A DNA stretch of 64,000 bases from Pomphorhynchus laevis (lineage: Eukaryota; Acanthocephala; Palaeacanthocephala; Echinorhynchida; Pomphorhynchidae). A program made the translations under genes and the position numbers. This document shows positions 9,301-19,130 of the stretch, piece by piece. Under the pieces are notes generated by a model, which worked only from the letters and a program-made list of their open reading frames with translations, was not told the DNA's origin and did not search any database. Numbering within the stretch: the stretch's first letter is position 1; the number at the start of each line of letters is the position of its first letter. The stretch is from the NCBI GenBank assembly GCA_012934845.2, contig WNNJ02001749.1, forward strand, positions 62,001 through 126,000, in the 5' to 3' direction.

Positions 9301-11833
9301 CATATTGTTGAGTAATTCAGTTAAATAAAAGACAAAGAAACTATGTTTACCTTCGTAAAATTAGATGGTTTAAACATTGCTAGATCACGCATTTTAAATC
9401 TTTCGAAGTTTCTAAACCGAAAAATCTTTCGACATATGCGTTTGCAACAAATTGCAACTAACAGGAATCCAATAAAAAGAATTATGAATATAATTAGCGT
9501 TGTACTCCATAATGGAACTAAACAGAAAAATTCAAATTTGTTTAATTCAATTTGTCAAGAATCGTAATTTGAAATTATATATTTTAGAAAATAAATATTA
9601 GATAAATCCTATCTGTCTAAATTTTTAATTTCGACCATTAATTTTAATTATTAATAATTATATTCTTCATATCTTAATATAAGGTCATGAACTCTAGGTA
9701 ATGACCGAAAAGACAAGCTCACGGGTCAAATTAAAATTGACAATTAAAATACAGATCAGGATGGATATATTTCTTAATTATATTGTCTTGTCTTTTGTTC
9801 AAACTATTTTTTTGTTTTTAAAAAACTCTATTAAAAATCCATAAATATTATTAACTCTGATTATACATGTGAAAGCACAAAAACGAGTCAATATATTAAG
9901 ATAAAATCGGATCAAAAATATTAGCATTTAAAGGAGAAAATTTGAAATAAAATTTAAAATTTAAAGTTTAGCATTTTACTTTCTAGTAACATTTAAAATT
10001 TAAAGTTAAAATTAAAATTTTAATTTAAACATTTAAATTTTAAAATTAAAATTTTAACCTTTAAATATATTGAACCTCTTTTGTTTATAAAAGAGGTTAT
10101 ATCTCTTATACCTCTTATATATAATATGTATATTATATATACCTCTTGTATATAAACCTGTTTTGTTTATAATTTTAAATGTGCATAGCACTATTTTGCG
10201 TAAAGCGACTTTTGGTTCTACTTCCTTTACATGTGCTTAACTATTAATAATAGTCTGCCTGAATATTAAACAGTATTTACGTTTTTTTAAAAGTTTAGCA
10301 TTTAACTTTCAAGTAACATTTAAAATTTGAAGATAAACATATACCTACTAAATCGACAATATAGATTGTCGATTTCGAAAAAGTCGATTTTACTAGGGCA
10401 GAATTGCTAATTAAATAAAGATTGGAGCCTTTCAATAAGCTTTCACTCCACGAAGATGCCGTTATTCATTGTGATGTATAAACGTTCAGTTATTGAATCA
10501 CTTTTATATATTTCCTTCTATTATGTATACTGTATTTACCAAATGATATTTGTAAACCGCATATTAACCATACGGTATGATTATTTCATTACTTCCAACT
10601 CCATACACCTTGGAAGTAATAAAGGAATGATACCGTAACTGGTTTCTGCTTCGTAATCATCTTGTGTGATCTAGCAAAATTGACAAAATAAATTAAAGAA
10701 TCCATTTAAAGATCACCAGCACCGATTCAATAATATCCTAATCATATTACCTTATGAATTACCTTTTTCCACCTTTTCATTGTAAGATCACATCAGTGAT
10801 AAATATAAATAATGCTTTAAATACATCTTGGAAAATGCGGTTTTAGAAATTCATTGCATTAAACGTTTCATATACTGGAATTTCAAGTTGTACACTGAAT
10901 GATTAGCCTAGTCGGTATGATGTAAACTTACCGATAGAAATGTTCGAAGCTAAAAGTACAAATAATTTTCAAATAGAAGCTATAGCAGTACACAGTCTTC
11001 TGACGAGTTCGAATGTACCATTTTGTGGTAGTAGAGAAGGAAAAATACCAATATATGATGTTAAAATCTGTGATGTTGTGAGTCAAAGTGTATGGATTTG
11101 GAAGTAATGAAGGAATTATACCGTAGCTGGTCACTGCTGCGAAATCACCTTGTGTGATCTAGTAAAATTGACAAATAAATGAATCCATCAAAGGATCAAT
11201 AGCACCAATTCTATGTTCTCCTGATCACTTCAGTGTAAAGTATAAAGAAAGTATGCTTTGAATGATTCACGAAAAATGCGATTTCAGAAATTCATTACAT
11301 TGAAGGTTTCATATTCTGAAGAATTTCTAGCTGTACTGGATGATTAGCCTAGTCGGTAAGACGTAGACCCACAAATCGAAAGAACCTAGGTTCGAATGTG
11401 GAAGTACAAATAATGTTCAAAGGGAAGCTACAGCGGTATGCAGCCTTTTGATGAGTCCGGATTTACCATTTTACGGCGGTAGGGGAGGAAAAATACCAAT
11501 GATATATATAATACTCTGTAATAGATTTTATTTTCAATATAAATTATGTGTTAATAACTACTTACTTGGCACTCGCCGAAGTTCATTAAGAGCTTTATTT
11601 TGATTAGTAACGAGTTTGTTATTGCTTCTTCCGGATTTCCAAGTCAACATGTTCTTGTATTGTAAAATTAAATCCGGTAATGAATACTGTGACTGTTTTG
11701 TCGGGGTGAGTTGCGAATTTTTAGCTAAATTATAATGCTGATATGGAAACGTCAATGCATTTTGAAAACAATTTTTCTTGTGATGACGATTATCTCCGTT
11801 TAAATTCTTAAATATAAATCTGTATTCAACCAT
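252..11833 (-). CDS. Synaptotagmin-like gene, 7 visible exons, 3' end outside window
   Basis: Vesicle-anchored calcium sensor for exocytosis. The visible exons on the minus strand, in order, are 11566-11833, 9351-9517, 7393-7542, 6266-6433, 6042-6218, 439-556 and 252-385. All have GT/AG borders and their phases match at every junction, giving about 394 residues. Order of parts: a polar N-terminus (about 1-90), a transmembrane helix (about 96-112) followed by CCKRICRK, an acidic linker, C2A, then C2B. The C2A calcium aspartates are visible in [10 protein letters not shown] and [11 protein letters not shown]2B shows [23 protein letters not shown], the polybasic GKRIKKKK and [10 protein letters not shown], all hallmarks of synaptotagmin 1/2-type proteins. 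The remaining C2B (second aspartate loop and C-terminus) must lie left of base 1. Introns range from 47 bp to 5.5 kb, and the long ones are full of transposons. The exact paralogue (Syt1, 2, 9 or other) is uncertain because the N-terminus is divergent. Confidence 0.9.
439..556 (-). CDS. Synaptotagmin exon 6 (C2B, first half)
   Basis: 39 codons plus one base. It encodes [17 protein letters not shown] and [13 protein letters not shown], almost identical to C2B of animal synaptotagmins. A 53-bp intron (386-438) splits the Asp codon of the SDPY motif. Confidence 0.9.
557..2675. other. AT-rich synaptotagmin intron, nothing recognised
   Basis: First part of the 5.5-kb intron between the C2A and C2B exons. 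It is very AT-rich with runs of ATTAAT and TATA-like simple sequence. I see no exon, RNA gene or clear element. Confidence 0.5.
2680..2945. repeat. Imperfect inverted repeat, about 100-bp arms
   Basis: The left arm (about 2690-2790) and right arm (about 2820-2940) are reverse complements, e.g. gggtctcatcagctgctgac against gtcagcagctgatgagacac, and cttgatacagcaaaacgc against its partner. The central part contains gggtcgaaacgt. It is likely a foldback or MITE-like repeat. Confidence 0.6.
3300..5042 (+). mobile_element. Penelope-like element reverse transcriptase, degenerate
   Basis: Reverse transcriptase of a Penelope-like retroelement. From about 3328 it reads [16 protein letters not shown]; at 3870-4055 it ends [13 protein letters not shown], the conserved PLE YWxPKLHKxP motif. 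At 4113-5042 a 309-residue open frame carries [10 protein letters not shown] (motif A), [12 protein letters not shown] (motif B) and [10 protein letters not shown] (motif C, catalytic DD). Frame changes near 3575 and 4055 show the copy is not intact. The frame stops after the RT thumb, so no C-terminal GIY-YIG domain is attached. It lies inside the synaptotagmin intron on the strand opposite the gene. AT content is very high even in coding sequence. Confidence 0.85.
5043..5290 (-). repeat. PLE terminal repeat (pLTR-like), reverse orientation
   Basis: The reverse complement contains catcaggaggaactgctatg, ggtttcggcccc and aacatatcag, then a tail. The same string recurs at 21790-22040 (nearly complete) and 30885-31010 (part). 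It abuts the end of the RT frame. Confidence 0.6.
5291..6041. other. AT-rich intron, nothing recognised
   Basis: Two short related stretches (taattatataacaatacgtagactcag and a second copy near 5570) and TTATTA simple repeats. No gene seen. Confidence 0.4.
6042..6218 (-). CDS. Synaptotagmin exon 5 (C2A, second calcium loop)
   Basis: 59 codons, phase 0 at both ends, with a GTAAGT donor. [15 protein letters not shown] supplies the other three C2A calcium aspartates. The downstream intron of 5.5 kb contains a Penelope-like element. Confidence 0.9.
6266..6433 (-). CDS. Synaptotagmin exon 4 (C2A, first calcium loop)
   Basis: 56 codons, phase 0 at both ends. It contains [15 protein letters not shown] with two calcium-ligand aspartates, then LLPDKK and [12 protein letters not shown], which are near-invariant in synaptotagmin C2A. 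It is followed by a 47-bp intron. Confidence 0.9.
6838..7140 (+). mobile_element. Penelope-type GIY-YIG endonuclease fragment
   Basis: The frame reads [20 protein letters not shown], then [12 protein letters not shown], a His-rich [10 protein letters not shown] stretch, a catalytic-type Glu in LTEAVAI and a terminal NLNGQ ... HTF stop. This is the GIY-YIG nuclease of Penelope-like elements, including the CxxC knuckle typical of PLEs. It has a balanced base composition, unlike the AT-rich RT at 4.1-5.0 kb, so it derives from a different family. It lies in the synaptotagmin intron 6434-7392, on the opposite strand. Confidence 0.8.
7393..7542 (-). CDS. Synaptotagmin exon 3 (linker and start of C2A)
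   Basis: Exactly 50 codons in phase 0. It starts [12 protein letters not shown] and ends [14 protein letters not shown]. The end matches the first C2A strand of synaptotagmins (KLQYSLDYDF in vertebrates). The acidic and polar first 35 residues are the variable linker. Confidence 0.85.
7731..7796. repeat. Tandem duplication, 34-bp unit x2
   Basis: The unit ttcgaatatgtcagcatatt... followed by gaaagtacgccg occurs twice, starting at 7731 and 7765. A related gaaagtacgcggcg lies at about 8644, at the end of the neighbouring LINE fragment. Confidence 0.7.
7918..8660 (-). mobile_element. LINE-A fragment (3' part of reverse transcriptase)
   Basis: The minus strand matches the 3' parts of the copies at 15.0-15.8, 36.1-36.8 and 53.9-54.5 kb. 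It carries degenerate VYADET (the YADD site) and the following Ser/Lys-rich thumb region. It is 5'-truncated at about 8660 and lies in synaptotagmin intron 7543-9350. Confidence 0.75.
8661..9350. other. Intron sequence, nothing recognised
   Basis: AT-rich remainder of synaptotagmin intron 3. No exon or element could be read on either strand. Confidence 0.4.
9351..9517 (-). CDS. Synaptotagmin exon 2 (transmembrane segment)
   Basis: The acceptor is a pyrimidine-rich ttttctgtttag and the exon is 2 + 55 codons long. It encodes [20 protein letters not shown], a single hydrophobic helix, followed by [15 protein letters not shown]. The cysteines next to basic residues match the palmitoylated, basic juxtamembrane stretch of synaptotagmins. 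The donor is AAG|GTAAAC. Confidence 0.8.
9518..10609. other. Intron sequence, AT-rich simple repeats
   Basis: Contains repeated aaaatttaaa blocks (9940-10060) and an ATATAATATGTATATTATATA palindrome-like tract near 10120. No gene seen. 10586-10612 holds a short palindrome around attacttccaa at the edge of the SINE pair. Confidence 0.4.
10610..11060 (+). mobile_element. tRNA-derived SINE, copy 1 of a tandem pair
   Basis: Contains a perfect Pol III A box TAGCCTAGTCGG at 10904-10915 and a decayed B box (atgttcgaagc) about 35 bp later. The rest aligns with copy 2 over about 440 bp, including ggaatgataccgtaact at the start and ggaaaaataccaat at the end. Confidence 0.65.
11090..11515 (+). mobile_element. 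tRNA-derived SINE, copy 2 of a tandem pair
   Basis: The A box TAGCCTAGTCGG (11345-11356) and B box GGTTCGAATGT (11389-11399) are 32 bp apart, the spacing of a tRNA gene. The intervening sequence no longer folds as a clean cloverleaf by eye, so this is a tRNA-derived head rather than a tRNA gene. The A-box to A-box distance to copy 1 is 441 bp. The tail contains a hammerhead box-1-like ttgatgagtcc, but I see no partner GAAA box. Confidence 0.7.
11566..11833 (-). CDS. Synaptotagmin exon 1 (start codon, N-terminal region)
   Basis: Encodes 89 residues from [10 protein letters not shown] to NELRRVP plus the first base of the next codon, ending at a consensus GTAAGT donor. An in-frame stop lies 12 codons upstream of the ATG, which supports this start. 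The next exon begins with two bases, completing an Ile codon. The sequence is rich in Asn, Gln and Lys and shows no similarity I recognise, as is usual for the lumenal/N-terminal part of synaptotagmins. No promoter could be identified to its right. Confidence 0.75.
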
Positions 11834-12389
11834 GTAGCCTTCTTTCTTCTCGGCTATATTATTTTGCTATTTATTATTAGCGATTATTCCATACACTTTT
11901 TCTGCTGTGATGATATTCTTCAACTATTGATCTATACTTTAAAATCGGTGTAATTTTTAATTCGGAGTAGAATATCTTCACTAATTTACATAATATCAAG
12001 AATATTAGTCCAAATTTTAACAAATAATCTTTTTCTCTGTGTCATTGCCAGCAGCATTTTCACGACTAACATATCATCTATGGTAAAACTTTGCATCATT
12101 TTGAAAACTAATTTTAACATCGATTTTTTTGATGCAGAATTCTTTGATGAGAACTAAATTTTAGAAATGTTCTTCATAGATAGCAACGTTCAAACAAAAT
12201 AATGCGTACTTAATTTTATTGTGTAATAAGAACTTAAGCCCAACCATCGTGGGAATAAGCTTTTGTTCATCTGCATATTTTGCATTATAGCAACAATTAA
12301 GATTGCTATACGCATAAGTCCGCTACAATAATTATTCATAGTATATTGAGAAAGTGATTTAGAACTTTCTCAATAGAACCCTTTCTATC

Positions 12390-12722
12390 ATCGGTGAACG
12401 ATTTTACGAACTTCAAACACGTTACCACGACACGCTATCCTAGTGTTCGATTAGACATTGTGTGTGCCAGGCTCCATGGCAACCGATTCGAGCGAACGGT
12501 ATTCGACGTCAGCGTGTTCTCAATTCATGCTCAATCGTATGCAAACAGGCATATATCTTCATTGTTCCAGTATAATAAGTAACGGAAGGAAGCGAAGTAC
12601 GGGGAGAGGTTATAGTTGGTTGAATATGCTATATTTGAATCGTTGGTGTTCTCGACATCATGGGGCATTAGTCGTCGCTTACAGATCTGGCATTTGTAAA
12701 ATCAAACGAGCATTTAAAATAG
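12390..12722 (+). mobile_element. Retroelement C-terminal domain relic
   Basis: The frame reads SVRLDIVCARLHGNRFERT, then FDVSVFSIHAQSYANRHIS, KYGER, and in a shifted frame VEYAIFESLVFSTSWG. The order LDxxA...FDVRVF...YA...KYxERI..VEHGSFTPLVFS is a C-terminal region I know from invertebrate retroelement polyproteins, but I cannot assign the clade. It is broken by a stop and frame shifts. Confidence 0.4.
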
Positions 12723-12892
12723 GCTGAAAAGTAGAAATATAATTTTTGCAAGCTATATTAGGTATACAAGGAACAGTGGTCGCCAGCAAGTTTTTGAAGA
12801 TGGAAGACAACTTGAAAATTTTCTAAAATTGGCATTACAGCAATGGACTATTTTTTATAAATTCAAGTTTCATTGATTTCAGTACGTGCGAG

Positions 12893-13119
12893 CTAAATCA
12901 GATAAGATAACTGATTCTACGTATTTTATACGATATGTAAATAAAAATAAAGATAAATAATTATAAATAATCAATAATTATATAAGAGTTTATACAATTT
13001 TTATTTTTATAAGTTAAAATTGAAATTTAAAATAGAAGACAATTTTTATGAAGTGACTAATAAATAACTGACGATATATCAGAATAAGGATTAGTGGTCA
13101 TCAGGAGGAAATGCTATAT
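12893..13119 (+). repeat. PLE terminal-repeat unit, interrupted by hAT end
   Basis: Starts aactgattctacgtatttta and continues through gaatgaca-type AT sequence, tgactaataaataactgacg and gtcatcaggaggaaatgctat. It is nearly the same as 20965-21500. At 13120 it switches to the hAT-type end, exactly as in the other copy. Confidence 0.55.
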
Positions 13120-13320
13120 CAGTAGTCGGCAAAGTGCGACTGCAGAGCCGCATGTGGCTCATTGGTTCTTAAGTGCGGCTCTGACACAATTATCCACGGA
13201 AGGTGTAATAATAAAAGCACGACAAAAATTACATCTTTATTTGATAAATTATAATTATTTTGTAAATCGAGAACATGTGTTATTTTTTGTTTAAGTTAAA
13301 AGATAGGTAATTAAAATGTT
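13120..13320 (+). mobile_element. hAT-type transposon end inserted in PLE repeat
   Basis: Begins CAGTAGTCGGCAAAGTGCG followed by the short hairpin gcagagccgcatgtggctc. CAGnGGTCGGCAAA-type ends with this GAGCCGCATG(T/C)GGCTC hairpin are typical of one group of hAT elements. Only one end is visible and the other terminus is not found. Confidence 0.5.
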
Positions 13321-14574
13321 ATAATGCTGTAAAAGTACCAACGAACATTGTGTTTAATTTTATTAATTTTTCGTAAACGTTAACACAAGCCATGTACAAA
13401 CTACAGACCGAAATTGTTCGTATGTTTACGGCGTACACTGGTTTGATACAAAGGTAACACTACCATGCGCACATACTTTTTCTTAAGTAGTGTGATACAA
13501 ATTGGCATCACTGACCATCACTTACAGTGTGAACAGTTTTGTCTTATCTAACATGCCTGCCGTTGTCTTTTTTTATTAAAAAGTTGTATTTTTCAATCTA
13601 GCGGCACATTTTACAGGTATTTTTATACGATTTCATTACACATGCTATGTATGTTTGTTGTTCCGGTACGGAATTTTTAATTGATTATTCGATATCTTCT
13701 ATTTGCACAAATGTTGTAAGTTTTTTTTCTATTTTTGGTCATATTAAAAGCTTTGTTATTCAGTTGATGGAAATATGTTTTCTTTAAAATTTTATTAAAA
13801 AATTTTATTATTCTTTTAAATAAAATTTTATTTTCATCAAATTAATAATGATAACAATTTTGTACAGGTAACTTTAAAAATATATTTGAAATACTTTTAT
13901 TTGCACATCAATTAACGTGGCTAAAAAAGCAAAGAATAACTAAAGATAAAAATCGCGAATTTATAGTTGGGTGGATCATCAGAGAGAATTTAGCATAAGC
14001 TCTGTGCATGGCAGTGCGTATTGCGGTTTAACCATGCGTCAGGCACTAAATTCCTTTTAATAGAAATGCTGTTTTACAGGGACACTTTCAAGTGTACAAA
14101 TATAAAAAATATAATTTGTTGTTACACATGACCAGGATTTCTTAATCGTGTATTCGATAATAAATCACAATGTTTTCCTCACGAGGAGGCATAAACACTA
14201 GGCAGCATTCTATATATCCTCATCAGACCAAGAAATAGAACCGAATTATTCTCGCAATATCCAAAGTCGCTACGTATGCCCAGTCATCCTATGTATGACG
14301 ACAAACGTTAACAACGGTAGACGCGTTTCACACCAACGGAGCTCATCAGTACCGTAACTTCAATAATTATCCATAGGTACCTTAACACACGCTAAAACAA
14401 TGTCTAAAACTCGAAAAGCAAAACTACCATTAATCTGAATATCAGAGGATATTTAGCAAAAGCTCTGTGCATGGCAGTGCGTATTGCGGTTTTACCATGC
14501 ATCAGGCACTAAATTCCTTTTATTAGAAATGCTGTCTTTAGCAAAATATATTTGCTTTCTCAGAGTACATTTGG
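13321..14574. other. No gene; contains an 80-bp direct repeat
   Basis: About 80 bp around agctctgtgcatggcagtgc ... tcaggcactaaattcc occurs at about 14003-14085 and again at about 14464-14545. The rest shows no recognised coding sequence. Confidence 0.5.
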
Positions 14575-14940
14575 ATGTACTTCACAGTGTTAATCTGGAA
14601 GAATTGAGTTTACACATGCTTATATATTGCTGTATTACGTTATATTCTTGCTCAATACATCTCATTTCTTTTTCTTTTCTTGCCATTTATGTGTCAAATA
14701 AGCTTCGATTATGGTACAGTTGAATATATCTTCAGCTTCGTGAATGTTTCTTCAAATACATATTTTAGTTTCGCCTTTATATTGGGCATTACGAATTCGA
14801 AATGTCGCCATATAAATAACTTCCTCAATATTATAATTTAATGTCGTTATATTATACAACAATCCACTTTTTTAACTTTTAAAAGTTTTAGCAGTCATTG
14901 TGTTTTGACAGCACATAACAATAAAGATTTTGTTAAATAA
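14575..14940. repeat. Left flank of duplicated segment (also at 27520-27895)
   Basis: Almost identical to 27520-27895 over about 370 bp. Its inner part (about 14718-14935) is a diverged direct copy of 19130-19320, so the LINE between them is bracketed by direct repeats of about 190 bp. Confidence 0.75.
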
Positions 14941-14944
14941 AAAT

Positions 14945-17900
14945 GCAACTACTAAACAAGTTTTAAAAACAAAAACAGCAGAAAAAGAAAAGAAAAGACA
15001 ACAACGTCAGAAACGTTGTTATTTATATCTTCCCATGTCGTCACGGCCTCAGGTCCAGTGAGATCTGAGCCCACAAGCTGATACAGCCCGCAGCTCTTCG
15101 ACTGAACCACCCGGGGTAATTCACCTTCCGAAGAATCCAATCGAGGCGGACTATACTAGGTAACCGCGAGATGAGAAGCTTCAGAAACCTTTGTTTTTGC
15201 TCAGAGGGACATCCTCTCAAAAAGAAGACTAATCTTAAAATAGCCCAAGATCCCGGAGGCGCACTTTGGTTTTCCCATTAAACGACAGATTATGATCCGG
15301 TTTCAGTGCCAACCAAGCTTACTGCAGAATACGTTTGAGTCTATCCAGGTCAGTTTCGCTTACTAGTTAACCGTAACGGCGAACCCCAGATATTTTACTC
15401 GACTTGTGAAGGTAGGAAATGGTTGATTAGTAAATATAGAAAATATATGAGAGTGCTAGTCTCTTCAATTTTTTCTTCGTGGCTGGGGTACCATGAAAAA
15501 CGACCACCTGCGATTTCGAGGACTTCAAAATAAGATTGGATATGGGTAGCTGATCTTTTAATCGTAAAAAGAAACGGCTAATGTCCGAGGCTGTATCTTT
15601 GCACCTGCGACTAGAGAACAGTGCTGTAGTATCATCAGCGTATACCACGTAAGATTGGAGAAAGTGGTGAGCCTTGGGGCACACCCGTAATAGGGTAGAA
15701 CTGACGTGCATCAGGTCGTATTCATAGTAGAACCACTTCGTGTACAGCAATATCTTTACCCTGTTAACAATTCTCGGAGGTAACCCGATGGACCTGAGAA
15801 AAAAGAAAACGAAGGGAATGAAGATGCGGTCAAATGCAGCAGAAAAGTCATGGAAAACAGCCACAGCAAGTTGATGACTGTTATCCCGACAAAACTGATG
15901 CACTTCACCTATTTATTAATAAAGCGAGCGATCTTCTACGTACCCATGAAAACCTGGTGGGACTAAATTCAGCCAACTTAGATAGTCGCAGATTCTACGC
16001 GCAGGCGCTTTATCGTAAATGGATATGAGGAAGTTTTGAATCGAAATAAGCCGCATATCTTAGGACATATAATCGATTTGTTTTTTTGGTAAAAACACCC
16101 GACGGCTGATATTTATGCCGACAATGTCGGAAGAGAAGGCTAATAGCATCGTGATGACGACCTTCTTTCTCTGACTGTCTGTCAAAAGCTGACAGACCCG
16201 AGTGGAGAGCGGCACGTGTGATTTGGAGATGCCCGGGAGTGGACCACAGGAGTTAAGGATATCTGTAACAGATAGATCCCTGCTGCTGAAGTCACAGCAA
16301 GGCGGGATTGGTTGGGGTTATTGAATAGCTTTATAATTATATTGGGATAGTGACTCCTCCAAAACTTTATTAAGTTTTGATAAAGTTTTTATTAGGTTGG
16401 ATTGGTAGCTTACGCTACCAATCCAACCTAATAAGATAAGAAAAAGATAAATTTATTTTTAAGTGGCAAATGCGTGCGAACGGCGCGCTTACAAGACCAC
16501 TAATATAATTTAGCAGAAAATTTCAGTGTGATTGGTCAGTCCATTCGTATATATTGTTCGTTCAGTTCGATCGTTCAGTTCATTCGTTCCATCCGTTAGT
16601 TCAATCCGTCAGTTTAATTCGTTCGTTCAGTCCGTTCATTCAGTCCGTTCGATAAGTCCTTTCGTTCCGCCCGTTCGTTCAGTCCGTTAGTTCCGTCCGT
16701 TCGTTCAGTCCGTTCAGTATGTTCGTTCAGTCCGTTCGTTCAGTCCGTTTAGTATGTTCGTTCAGTCCGTTCGTTCAGCCCGTTCGTTAAGTCCGTTCGT
16801 TCAGTCTATTCGTTCAGTCCATTCGATCAGTCTATTCGTTCAGTCCGTTCGTTCAGTCTGTTTGTTCAGACCGTTCGTTCAGATCGTTTATTCAGACCGC
16901 TCGTTCAGACCGCTCGTTCAGACCGTTCGTTCAGACCGTTTGTTTAGACCGTACATTAAAACCTTTCGTTCAGATCGTTCGTAAAGTATATTCGTTTAGA
17001 TTAGTCGTTTAAGATGTTCATTTAGCCCTTGCGTACAGTCGATTTAGTTATTTCGTTGTGTACAATTGATAAACGGATCTTGTTTATACTATCCTTCCAG
17101 CAGACAAAAAAATGCTTTATCCTTCCAGCAGACAAACTTCTCTTTATTGAATCTTCCAAAATGAAAACTGAGAAGGTTTAAGAAGAGCAAGGCTTGCCCT
17201 ATCCCTGCTCACCTGGAACCTATATCTAGAGCTCCAGTATTCATTCGAGAGGTCATGTCTGGCGGAAACAGAGAGATTAGGAAGGTGTAGCATTTTAGCT
17301 AGGAGCTTGAGTTTTGTTGAGTGGGATTGTAAATCCGACTTCTTTAGGTAGTCGAGAGCAACGCGTAGCTTGCGAAGAGAGGTAGACATTTAAATCGATC
17401 AAACTGCCATTATTTATTCTTGGGAAGAGCTGGATGACTGCCTGAAAGAAGACTACTCTGATAGGATCAACTTGAAACCTCCTTCTGTACAACGTATCTT
17501 CCTCTATCCGCAAACGAATTAGGTCATGAGAGGTGGTAAGTTTTTAGCGCAACTGCTCCGTACAGTATGGTTTCAACAACCATATCTTATGAAGCAGTAA
17601 TATGTCGGTGAGAGAATTAGTTGTTGAGCAATGAAATGTGGAGGATTGTGGTTTGTGAATAAGATAGTCGTTCCAGGCTCTGCGGAGTGCTGAATTAATC
17701 CAACGATTAGTTCTGTCGTTAAAATCACAAAGTAACATGTCATAGCCACTACCCCAAATACAATCCATGAGGTCACGGTTCTTGTGAATCTCCCCTTAAC
17801 GAATGTATGTATTGGCTATAATGATGCGTTTACAGCATTTACAGAGTGATAAGACACTCTTTAAATACGAGACAAGTCAGGGCTAGACAATAGTAGTTTA

Positions 17901-19130
17901 TCAGGAGAGAAGATCTTAAGGAGCTCTTCACTAGAATAAAAAGACCTTGAGATGAAGAGTAATGATGGGGTTAAGTACGGAGTAAAGTGGGTGTAGATGT
18001 GCATTATAATAAGTTGATTAATGTCTTGGGGGAGCTGGATAGACCGTGTCTCCTGAATGACTATAACATCTGCATCTCTACCAGATAAAAGGCTAAGGGC
18101 AGAAGCACCTCCCGAATTCCACTGAAGAATATTCAGTGAAAAAGGCTCTGGATTATTTTGCATTGTGTTGTTAGCTGGAGTGAGATTTCTCCCCCTAGTC
18201 GTAAGTAGAGGCAGACAGGACGCCCACTCCGCATCCCGGCACGACAGGTGAAGACACTTGCCCACGTAGATTATCTTCATTTTCCAACTTGAGGCTCCTG
18301 CTATTGGTTATCCTAGCCAGTTTTAAGGACTGTATACTCTTCGTCGTGACATTACGCTCTTTGACTTGAGAACGTTTTTGGCTTTAACTGCTGTTGAAGG
18401 TTGACTATGAGGCTTCTCAATCTTAGATATGAGATTTTTTACTAACTCGATCATCTTCCCCAAGGACTCTTGATGTTTGGCCTTCATTAGGCGTAAGAGA
18501 TCTTCATCAGAAATCTTAGGGTTATTATCGTCCGAACGTGCCTTGGAGAAAGTGAGTGCATTTGTCTGCGCAACCATATGCCGTTTCTTGTATTCCTTGA
18601 AGAAGACGCACTACCTTGCCCGGGCAGGGTGATCACCACCACAGTTTAAACAGTGACCTGGTTTAATCACATTTATCAGTGTTTTTCCGGGGAGGCACAT
18701 ACCCCGAAGGAGTGAGGAAGAGAACACCCTGAACTCCAGTGACCCCTACTGTGGCAGACGTTACAGTAGGGGTAACTAATTGAGTCAGTATCTATTAAGG
18801 TGAAAACCAAATTGTGTCCTAGGAAAGGATTGCACTTTAAGTTGGCAAGACACTCGGCCACGTCAACCGAATCATAGCAGAATGCTACTAGAATTGGCAA
18901 TCCTCTCTTTTCAGTGATGATTCTAATATTGTTAATCTTATAATCTTCTTCGAGTCCACGAATATGCTCATCCGACATGAAAGTCGGAATATTGTTGATC
19001 TTTAGCAACGCTTGAATCGACTAATGTAGAATTATCCCAAGGTTAGAAAGATTACTATTGAAGTACTCCAGGTAGTCGCGAGCAAGATCGGGAGTACAGA
19101 ACGAAGCCCGGACTTCTGCCTCGTACAGCT
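14945..19130 (-). mobile_element. LINE-A, near full-length non-LTR retrotransposon
   Basis: Reading on the minus strand from 19130. ORF1 (about 19110-18320) has a gag-type knuckle CNVCHSRGHWSSGC (CX2CX4HX4C) and a second one, CLNCGGDHP. The apurinic-type endonuclease (about 18170-17540) has LNILQWNSGG, VIVIQET and DFNDRTNRWI. After a linker (17400-17100), the reverse transcriptase (15903-15430) has FHDFSAAFDRI (motif A) and VVYADDTTAL (active site). The domain order and ORF1 knuckles point to the I/Jockey side of the LINE tree; the clade is not certain. Several frame shifts and stops make it inactive. A 490-bp minisatellite sits between endonuclease and RT. The 5'-most ORF1 sequence reads through into the 19130-19260 repeat. 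Confidence 0.85.
16548..17035. repeat. Minisatellite of CGTTCGTTCAGTC-type units
   Basis: About 35-40 imperfect copies of a 12-13 bp unit (cgttcgttcagtc) drifting to cgttcgttcagac on the right. It lies inside the linker of the LINE-A copy. Other LINE-A copies (31.6-31.9, 37.0-37.3 kb) lack it, so it expanded or was captured here. Confidence 0.85.

Noticed and set aside
11345-11401. Functional tRNA gene
   Set aside because: A and B boxes are present, but no convincing acceptor stem or anticodon arm can be drawn, and the sequence is duplicated with a long SINE body.
11455-11500. Hammerhead ribozyme in the SINE tail
   Set aside because: ttgatgagtccgga resembles box 1 and stem II but no GAAA box follows at the right distance.
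16754-16984. Ser/Arg/Val-repeat protein frame
   Set aside because: Translation of the CGTTCGTTCAG minisatellite; no start context or homologue.
16548-17035. CRISPR-like array
   Set aside because: Units are contiguous 12-13 bp repeats without spacers, in a eukaryotic LINE.
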